Of a DNA stretch of 58,435 bases, positions 34,706 through 44,300 are shown piece after piece (position 1 is the stretch's first letter; each line of letters opens with the position of its first letter). Position numbers and translations under genes: made by a program. The notes under the pieces are model-generated. The model had not been told where the DNA came from and did no database searches. It was given only the letters and a program-made list of their open reading frames with translations. Source of the stretch: Fibrobacter succinogenes (GTDB lineage: Bacteria; Fibrobacterota; Fibrobacteria; Fibrobacterales; Fibrobacteraceae); assembly GCA_902762795.1 (NCBI GenBank), contig CACWPM010000013.1, positions 1 to 58,435 on the forward strand. The letters run 5' to 3'.

Positions 34706-36079
34706 TTAATCTTTTCTTTGCTTAAAAGAGGGCGTTTTTTGCACAAAATGAGGAATTTCACTCGAATTTGAGCGCATTGGACGTTCTTTCGGGCGTTGAA
34801 TGTTGCGAGAATGATGGGCTAGGGCCGGGTTTTGCCCTAAAATTCCAACTCTATCCGGGACGAACAGAAAGAGTATTTCAAAAGTGCCACGCCCTGGTTC
34901 CAGGTATAGGGGAATGTTCTTGCGGAGCATGTAGCCTTCGTTTCTGAACGACTTGATCGCCTTGGAGGCTGTTTCCAGGTTACCGGTCTGCAAGAGAATT
35001 CTCTCGGGGCGCGATCCGGCAATCGTAAGGATTATTTCCGAAGTGAGCGTGTCGTTTGCGTTCAAGTTTATGTAGTACGTCCAACGGCCTTCGGCATTAT
35101 CGCTCTTGGAGAAAAACTTCGAGATGAAGTTTGCGTCTAGATGGCTGCGGTGGAAGCGCATGTTCGAGGTCGTGAGGTTCTTGATGTTTTGTCTAGACGA
35201 CTGCATGGCGACTTCACGGCAATCGAGCGCTTCGACCTGCTTAAATAACGGGGCGAGGGTGGCGGATACGTAAGAGGAACCGGAGCAGAATTCAAAGAAT
35301 CGGTCATCTCGGTTCGGATGGATGGCGTCCTTGATGCGGACGGGGAGTTTTAGCCAAGCGTCCTTGATGCGAGGGGTCCAGTCCAGGACATGCATACAAA
35401 AACCTGAACCTGCAATCGGCATAAAGTCGCTGCCAAAAGCGCTCTTGGCGACTACTTTCATGCCTTGTGCTTCGGCCGGGTCGAAAAGGCGGTCGGGCAA
35501 ACACTGAATTTGGTGGCAGCTAATGACTTCGGGACAATTTCGTTCGAGAAAGTCGATAAACGTCTTGTAGCCATGTGCCGAGAACTTGCCCTTGACATCC
35601 ACTTGAATGAGAAGAGCGAAGCGTCCGTCGCCTGTGGCGCGGAACCAGATTTGGCGGAGCGCCTTTTTGAAAATGCGCAAATGATCTTTATGGAGTTGCT
35701 CCATGACCCGCTTCACAAGTTCGAGTGGTTTCATGTCATGGGACGGAGCTTCAATGGCAAGATTTTCCTGGGCTCCGTGGTATTCCTTGAGAATTCTCCA
35801 GTCGGAATTTTCGGGAGTGGCATCGGCGGTGAACCAGGCTTGCAGCTTTCCCGGGATGCGGTCGTTTTCCATCCAAGCAGAAACTTGGGCCTTGATATCA
35901 TCGAACGAAATAATCTTGCGGACAACAGGCTTTTCGGCCTTTGCCGGTCTTTTGGCGTTCTGTTCATCGTCCTTGTGGACATCCGATTTTCTGGAAGCGT
36001 GGAACTTGCCTCCGGTGAGGGGCTTGCCGATTCTGTTGCCTTCGGTGCGGCGCGGAAAACGATTATTCTGTTTGTACAT
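34706..36079 (-). CDS. TrmA/RlmD-like RNA methyltransferase homologue lacking catalytic Cys
   Basis: 457 residues. The Lys/Arg-rich N-terminal 50 residues and C-terminal tail look unstructured and could bind RNA. The centre follows the RNA uridine-5-methyltransferase fold: FFEFCSGSSYVSATLAPLF (SAM loop), VEALDCREVAMQSSRQNIKN, and the region SRPERILLQTGNLETASKAI. There the family motif S-C-N-P, with the nucleophilic Cys, is replaced by Q-T-G-N. The final FEILFLF keeps the Glu of the H-V-E motif. No Fe-S Cys cluster is seen. Activity as an m5U methyltransferase is therefore unlikely; a binding or regulatory role is inferred. Part of the thiC-led run. Confidence 0.72.
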   Translation of the reverse strand: MYKQNNRFPRRTEGNRIGKPLTGGKFHASRKSDVHKDDEQNAKRPAKAEKPVVRKIISFDDIKAQVSAWMENDRIPGKLQAWFTADATPENSDWRILKEYHGAQENLAIEAPSHDMKPLELVKRVMEQLHKDHLRIFKKALRQIWFRATGDGRFALLIQVDVKGKFSAHGYKTFIDFLERNCPEVISCHQIQCLPDRLFDPAEAQGMKVVAKSAFGSDFMPIAGSGFCMHVLDWTPRIKDAWLKLPVRIKDAIHPNRDDRFFEFCSGSSYVSATLAPLFKQVEALDCREVAMQSSRQNIKNLTTSNMRFHRSHLDANFISKFFSKSDNAEGRWTYYINLNANDTLTSEIILTIAGSRPERILLQTGNLETASKAIKSFRNEGYMLRKNIPLYLEPGRGTFEILFLFVPDRVGILGQNPALAHHSRNIQRPKERPMRSNSSEIPHFVQKTPSFKQRKD

Positions 36080-36100
36080 CTTTAAAATCGTGTTGAAAGT

Positions 36101-37897
36101 TTAAACAATAAATCTAGGATAAATCCAAGAGCATTCGCGTGCGAGAGTCTTTGGAAATTCGCGGAACGAGCCGTTGATTTGGTACATATTGAGGCTACCA
36201 TCGACGGGTGTGAGCGACATGACGCTATCGGCGCGGGCTTCGAGGTAGGGGTATTCGTTTATGTTGGTCGAAGTGACAACCGCGCAACCCGTAAGGGCGA
36301 TAATCGAATCGACCATCTGCATCAAAATCTGGTGCGGTGAACCGCTAAGTCTTGATGATTTTGGATTGTGGAGCACGGCAGAAATTGGATCGATCACGAC
36401 GACTTTGTAGTCGTGGTTTTCGAGTTTTTTGGCGCCTTGGATGCGCTTCGCGATAAGTTGTGCGATTTCAAGAGGCGTAAGCGCTGTGCCGCGCAGGTTT
36501 AAAAAACCGAATTTGGATGTATTGGCTTCGAGTTTGCGCTTTTCTCCGAGTAAAAAAAGGCGGTTCAGGAATACGGACTTCGTGAGTTCCAAGTTGATGA
36601 ACAAGACATCGTTTTCGTTTGTCGTGTTTCCAAACCAGTCTTCTCCGTAGCAAATGGAGAGCGCCATGTCCATGAGGGCTAGCGATTTTCCGCTTTTGGG
36701 TGGCGCTGTGAACAAGAAAAATTCACCCGCTCGTAGTACGTTTTCGATAATGCAGGGGTCTTTCTTGGGGGCCACTTCGCTATCGCTAGCGAGTTCGACG
36801 AGTGGTTTCCCGTCAAGCGAGTATTCCGCCCATTCACGCCATTCCGTGAAGTTCTTGGCACCTTGTTCGAGGGCGATGAGGTATTGCTGCTTGCCGTTTC
36901 TAAGCACGCCCGGCATACGGACCATCTGGTTTGGATTGCGATTTCCGTCATCGACCTTGAACCCCTGCGATTCGAGCGTTTGGAACAAAAAGTCAACGCG
37001 CTCGTTGTATTCCTCGAGGTCGTGAGCTTCGATCTTTATCCATGCTTGCACGGAGTTTGCGCCTGTGTTTACAAGCGCTGCGCAGGGAAGGTTCAATGCT
37101 TTGTAGTAGGCGAGCTGCTTTGCCAGCGTCATTTTCGGGTTGTCAACGACAACGTAACGGTAATGCCAACTTTCGTCGGTGGCGTCCGCGCCCTCGCTAT
37201 TGCCTCCTTTAACTGCGTTAATAGTAAGGAGGGCTCCATCGGGACCGTCGAGCTGCTTCATGATTTTCTTGAGAGCTTCGTCCTGGGCGGTTATCTTGGA
37301 GACGACTTCGCGTGAGCCGTTGGGTGTATTCGAAATCTTGAATTCAATTGTTTCGTCGGGCTTGAATGTCGCCGCGAGGAGCTTTGCGAAGTCTTTTCGC
37401 CAGTCGGGGGCCGGCCAGGGGATGGATAGCGCTTCGGGGTCTATCTTGAAATTTTGCAAAAGTTCAAGGGACTGGTTGTCGAGACCTAGCGCAATCATCT
37501 GTTGCATCATGGATGCCGATAGAGGCGAGATGACTGTCGGTCCCATGGCGGCGTACCCCGGAGCCATTCCCGGAGCAACACCTGCTTGGGTTTGGGCGAC
37601 TTGAGCCATTTGCGGAGTGGGTGCCGCAGGTGCCTGCGCTGCCGCTTTCTTTTGTTCTTCCTCGCGTTCTGTTTTTCTCTTTTCTTCGGAGAATGCGTTG
37701 CGCAAAATCTTTTCGACATCATCTGCCGAAAGTCCTTCATCGCGAGCTTTTCCGCCCAACTGGAAAGTGGCGTCCATGAACGTCCAACCTTCATCCAAGG
37801 CCGCTGCACCGGCCTTGAACAGCTCTTTCTTCAGTTCATTTTGGTCGGAGAACTTGGTCTTGATAAATTCATTGAGAATTTTTCTTGCGTTTTCCAT
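36101..37897 (-). CDS. AEP primase-like and RepA-like ATPase fusion
   Basis: 598 residues; I start at ATG 37897, with GGAGG five bases upstream. N-terminal helical domain (about 1-80), an Ala/Gln/Pro linker (80-130), then an archaeo-eukaryotic primase-like domain (about 190-365) with CAALVNTGANSVQAWIKI and MVRMPGVLRNGKQQYLIAL. The His of the usual S-x-H motif is Gln and the D-x-D position reads VVDNP, so the primase site is degenerate. The C-terminal RecA-like ATPase (about 385-590) has Walker A TAPPKSGKSLA and Walker B VVVIDPISAV. It resembles plasmid/phage RepA helicases. Its place between thiC and a housekeeping-like run suggests domestication. Confidence 0.75.
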   Translation of the reverse strand: MENARKILNEFIKTKFSDQNELKKELFKAGAAALDEGWTFMDATFQLGGKARDEGLSADDVEKILRNAFSEEKRKTEREEEQKKAAAQAPAAPTPQMAQVAQTQAGVAPGMAPGYAAMGPTVISPLSASMMQQMIALGLDNQSLELLQNFKIDPEALSIPWPAPDWRKDFAKLLAATFKPDETIEFKISNTPNGSREVVSKITAQDEALKKIMKQLDGPDGALLTINAVKGGNSEGADATDESWHYRYVVVDNPKMTLAKQLAYYKALNLPCAALVNTGANSVQAWIKIEAHDLEEYNERVDFLFQTLESQGFKVDDGNRNPNQMVRMPGVLRNGKQQYLIALEQGAKNFTEWREWAEYSLDGKPLVELASDSEVAPKKDPCIIENVLRAGEFFLFTAPPKSGKSLALMDMALSICYGEDWFGNTTNENDVLFINLELTKSVFLNRLFLLGEKRKLEANTSKFGFLNLRGTALTPLEIAQLIAKRIQGAKKLENHDYKVVVIDPISAVLHNPKSSRLSGSPHQILMQMVDSIIALTGCAVVTSTNINEYPYLEARADSVMSLTPVDGSLNMYQINGSFREFPKTLARECSWIYPRFIV

Positions 37898-37942
37898 GGA
37901 CACCTCCAAATAAGGCGGGTTTTGTCTAGTTACAGGTTTTTG

Positions 37943-39640
<1,698 letters not shown>

Positions 39641-39988
39641 TAATATAGATAATGGTGGTTAGAATTTAGAGCTTAGAACTTAGAACTTAGTGTTATTTGG
39701 TTGTAGACAGTAGGCAGTGGGCTGTAGGCGGTAGGAAGGAATGTGTCATCCTGAGGGCGAAAGCCCGATAGACGACCTCAAAAGGCGAGAGTCGCGACCA
39801 CGGTCATCCTCGAAGCGAAGCGTAGGGGATCCATACAGTTCTAGTTACGCTTGTATATTTTCGAACTGAGCCAAAGAGGTTGGGGCTAGTCCCATCCAGT
39901 GAATTTTTTGAATTTCCCGAAAATTCTTTTTACCTAAAAAGAGAGGAGGTTTATTATCTATTTTTGTATTTATTACCCTAAGTAAAGG
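39641..39988. other. Repeat-rich spacer between thiC and FISUMP genes
   Basis: No gene. Holds a TTAGAACTTAGAACTTAG-type tract (39668-39690), a GTAGACAGTAGGCAGTGGG-type tract (39702-39740), and two TCATCCT-containing arms (39746-39752 and 39804-39810) of the GGATCC/TCATCC intergenic repeat type. Near 39900-39980 the plus strand is AT-rich and presumably carries the promoter of the first FISUMP gene. TAAAGG sits before its start. Confidence 0.55.
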
Positions 39989-39997
39989 ATGGGTATT

Positions 39998-41380
39998 ATG
40001 CATATACGAGTTGTTTTGATATCTTTTGTTAGCACTTCGCTGCTTGCAGTTGTTTGTGCTTGCAGTTCCGCTAAAAATTTGCCGCAGAAAAGCGAAACAA
40101 GCGGTTTGAATAAATCCTTAAATTATGAATCGTTCAAGGATTCTCGCGATGGTCAAATTTACAAGACCGTAAAAATTGGCGCGCAAGTTTGGATGGCCGA
40201 GAACTTGAATTTCAAGACTGGTGAAAGCTATTGCCATGGCGATGATGCAGATAACTGCTCGAATTTCGGGCGGCTTTATACGTGGAATGCTGCAATGGAA
40301 TCGTGCCCGGAGGGTTGGCGATTGCCGACGGATGAAGATTGGACTTTGTTGCTTACGACTGTGGGCGGCCAAGCTTCGGGTGGAAAATTTCTTAAATCTG
40401 CAAGTGGCTGGCTTAGCCTTGGAAACGGTACCGATGATTATGGATTCTCGGCTATCCCTGCGGGGGTGCGGTTTGACAATGGCAATTACAAAAGCGACAG
40501 CGCTTATGCATTTTTCTGGAGTTCTAAGGAGGACAATGCGGAAAATGCGTACGGCTTGTTCTTGCAATACTACAGCGAAAGAGCTGATTTAAATAGTGGT
40601 TTAAAAAAGAGCGGATTTTCGGTTCGTTGCGTTAAGGGGGATATCAGACGAGAGGCTAGAGACGAAAGACGAGAGAGTAATCTCCTCATCGATGCCCGTG
40701 ATGGACAAACTTATAAAACCGTAACTATAGGTGCGCAGACTTGGATGGCGCAAAACCTGAATTTCAAAACGGATAGCAGTTCCTGTTATAACGATGCAGA
40801 TAGCAATTGCGTCAAATACGGTCGCCTTTACACATGGACGGATGCTATGGATAGCGCGGCTGTCTTTTCTACGAATGGCAAGGGTTGTGGCTATTCTAAC
40901 GATGACCGTGGTATGTGCACTCCGAAATTTCCTGTGCGTGGCGTTTGCCCTCTTGGCTGGCACCTCCCTTCGCTTGAGGAATGGAAAACTTTATTTGTTG
41001 CTGTGGGAGGGAAAAAGTGGTACCGCGATGGATTCTTGAGGGCCGGGAAATTTTTGAAAGCCAAGAATGAATGGGAGCCTTCGAATAAAGTTGTTGATGT
41101 CGAAGAAGTGAAAAAGGGTGATTATGTTCATAGAGACAAATTAGATAAACCGATAAGTGTCGTAGGTTCCGATGATTACGGTTTTTCCGTTCTTCCTGGT
41201 GGGTATAAGGAAGGTGCTTGGGGATATAAAACGGAAGGTCGGTATGGCGGTTTTTGGACTACGAATCAATCGAACTCTTCGTTTGTGAAAGATGTGGATT
41301 TCTCGTATGATAGTTTTATTGCGTATTGGAATGTTTCGAGAATGGAGTATAGCCGCTCAGTCCGTTGTGTTAAGGATTAA
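39998..41380 (+). CDS. Lipoprotein with two FISUMP domains
   Basis: 460-residue probable lipoprotein (leader MHIRVVLISFVSTSLLAVV, acceptor Cys22). I prefer ATG 39998 over 39989 because AAGG is then nine bases upstream. It contains two FISUMP domains (TIGR02145 type) at about 48-213 and 231-460. Each opens with D-x-R-D-G-Q-x-Y-K-T-V-x-I-G-x-Q-x-W-M-A, has paired Cys, a C-P-x-G-W-x-L-P-x-x-x-x-W motif and ends in V-R-C-V-K. The domain is typical of Fibrobacter surface proteins; fibre adhesion or carbohydrate binding is often proposed but not shown. The interdomain linker contains the GACGAGAG-type repeat in frame (RREARDERRES). Confidence 0.88.
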   Translation: MHIRVVLISFVSTSLLAVVCACSSAKNLPQKSETSGLNKSLNYESFKDSRDGQIYKTVKIGAQVWMAENLNFKTGESYCHGDDADNCSNFGRLYTWNAAMESCPEGWRLPTDEDWTLLLTTVGGQASGGKFLKSASGWLSLGNGTDDYGFSAIPAGVRFDNGNYKSDSAYAFFWSSKEDNAENAYGLFLQYYSERADLNSGLKKSGFSVRCVKGDIRREARDERRESNLLIDARDGQTYKTVTIGAQTWMAQNLNFKTDSSSCYNDADSNCVKYGRLYTWTDAMDSAAVFSTNGKGCGYSNDDRGMCTPKFPVRGVCPLGWHLPSLEEWKTLFVAVGGKKWYRDGFLRAGKFLKAKNEWEPSNKVVDVEEVKKGDYVHRDKLDKPISVVGSDDYGFSVLPGGYKEGAWGYKTEGRYGGFWTTNQSNSSFVKDVDFSYDSFIAYWNVSRMEYSRSVRCVKD

Positions 41381-41396
41381 TTTTGTGGAGGTGTGA

Positions 41397-44300
41397 ATGA
41401 TGATTAAGCGTATTGTATTATCTTCTTTGTCTTGCGCGGTAATTTTTGCAATGCTTATGGCGTGTGGCGATTCGATGAATGAAAAGCTAAAAAAAAGTAA
41501 GTTCGTTGCTGTAGCCAAAGGGACTTTTACCGATTCCCGTGACGGACAGATTTACAAGACGGTGACTATCGGTGAACAGACTTGGATGGCCGAAAATATG
41601 AACTACGAAATGCCTGGTAGCTATTGCTATGGCGATAAGGCTCTTAATTGTGTTAAATACGGTCGCCTTTACTCGTTGAAATCGGCAAAAGAAGCTTGCC
41701 CGGCTGATTGGCGTTTGCCGACTCCGCTCGATTGGAGTGTCCTGATTTTCTCGATTGGTGGGGAAGCCGTTGCCGGTAAATATCTTAAATCTGCGGAAGG
41801 TTGGGTTGGCGGCGGAAATGGTACGGACGATTACGGTTTTTCGGCTCTCCCTACAGGGGCTAAGTATGGGGAAGCAAATTACGGTGCTGAGGGTAAATCA
41901 GCGTTCTTTTGGAGTGATGAGGATGCTATGTACCTTCATTACTATAGTGGCAAGGCGAATATTGAAAGTGTGGGCGATGATCGCTGGCTTTCTGTTCGTT
42001 GCGTCAAGGCTGAAACTCCAAATTCCAGCAGCTTCGCAGAGTTAAACAGTTCCGCAGAGTTAAACAGTTCCGCAGAGTCTGTGAGTTCGTCTTCGATTGC
42101 GACAATTCCTGCTGCTCGGGGGTCCCGAATGGAAGGGGACCTTCTTACCGATTTGCGTGACAATCAAGTGTATAGGACGGTAAAAATCGGTACGCAGACA
42201 TGGATGGCCGAGAACTTGAACTATAAAATCGAAAATAGTTCCTGTATTTTGGTGATGTGTACTGAATCGGGACGTTATTATCAATGGGATGCGGCCATGA
42301 AAGCTTGCCCGGATGGTTGGCATTTGCCGACACGTGCCGAATGGAAAACGCTGATTTCATTTGCTGGAGGAAATTCGATTGCAGGCAAGATGCTCAGGGG
42401 AAAAGCTAGCGGAGTTGGCGGAGAAAGAATGCGAGGCCCGTTTATTGAATTTTATCGAGTCGATGGCACGGATGAGTATGGTTTTTTGGCTTTAGATCCT
42501 GAATATTGGAGTTCGACGGAAGATGGCAAGTATAAAGCTTATCACATCGATATGCCCTCCAAGGATGGTTCAGCAAATATGAATCGTGAAGGCAAGTCTA
42601 AAGAATTTCATGTTCGTTGCCTTAAGGATGAATTTAGAGGAGAGACAAAAAATGAAAGACGGGAGCCGTTTGGCAAGCTCAACGACTTGGATGAGGGACG
42701 TGTTACGTCATCTCGGGGAGATTCGACTTGTGGAGAGTCTTGTCGAACCATAGGAACCCTAAAGGATGATCGCGATGGAAAAACTTACAGGACTGTTACT
42801 ATCGGCGGACAGACCTGGATGGCCGAAAATTTGAATTACGAAACAAAAAACAGCTATTGCTATGCTGATAACGTAAATAGCTGTGCCCTGTATGGCCGTC
42901 TTTATGAATGGAATATCGCAAAAGTCGCATGTCCTGACGGTTGGCACTTGCCTTCGATTGAAGATTGGGAAGATTTAATCATTACTGTGGGCAATCGTGA
43001 TATTGCTGCATTGGAACTCAAGTCTAAAGAGGGCTGGAATGACAGTATTGCAGGTTTGGATAAGTATGGTTTTTCAGCGCTCCCTGCCGGTTACAGATAT
43101 GGAAATGAATTTGGAAAAGGGGGGCTTAGCGCAGAGTGGTGGAGTACTACAGAGTGCAAAAATAGAAATGAATGTATACAAACGGTCTCTGTGGAAAATG
43201 ATAAAATGGAATGGGATCGTTCCAATAGTAGTGAAACAGCCGTTTCTATCCGTTGCCTTAAAAATGACCCTCCTAAAGATTCCCGCAATGTTGGGGTGGT
43301 TAAGGCTGCTCCACTCAAAGATGCACGCGATGGTCATACCTATAAAACGGTAAAAATCGGTTCGCAGACCTGGATGGCCGAAAACTTGAACTATGAAACA
43401 AAGAATAGCTCCTGCCATGGCGATAGTGTTGCAAATTGCGCCAAATATGGGCGATTCTATACATGGAACGACGCTATAGACTGCGAAGATAAGTGGATTG
43501 ATAAGGATGGCGATGGTTCTGGTTATACGGAATGGTGTGACCCGAAGCCTCCTGTTCGAGGTGTGTGCCCAGAGGGTTGGCATATTCCATCGTTAAGGGA
43601 TTGGGCTACTTTAATTTCCGATGCCGGTGGTGAACGCTTTGCTGGCGTGGCGCTCAGGTCTAAAAGTGATTGGGCTGATGGTAAAAACGGCACGGATGAT
43701 TATGGTTTTTCGGCATTCCCTGTAGTTTATAATAAAAGTTATAGTGGCTCGTTTACTGAAAATAATGATAAGGCTGGATTTTGGAGTTCTACGAAATTTG
43801 AAGAGGAGAATGAAGCTTATTACATGGGCTTGACAAGCAAAGATGTTTATCACTTTAATCATAGCGGGCATGGAGCTCATCTCGCTATGCGCGTAGATCA
43901 TGCAAATTTGTTGGAAGGTTCCAAACAAAGTAAAAGGTCTGTTCGCTGTGTACAGGATGGCTTGGACCTGAAAAATGCGAAATCCCAAAGACGAGAGACT
44001 AAAGACAAGGGTGCGCGACAGCGCAAAGCGAGTGGTGTTGCTTCGTCTGCGGTTCCGCCGAACCGTGTTGAAGGTATTGTCGAAGGTTTATTTACCGATT
44101 CTCGCGACGGTCATGTTTACAAGACCGTTACTATAGGCCAGCAGACTTGGATGGCTCAAAACCTTAGTTACAACGTGGAAAAAAGCATTTGCAGAGGTGA
44201 TTCTACAGGCATCTGCGCTAAATATGGACGTCTCTATTCATGGAACCTGGCGAAAGAAGCTTGTCCTGCGGGGTGGCGCTTGCCAATGCTCGCGGACTGG

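Noticed and set aside
20815-37897. Prophage or integrated plasmid suggested by two primase-helicase fusions
   Set aside because: No integrase, structural, partition or lysis genes are present, and both sit in runs of housekeeping genes with no attachment site.
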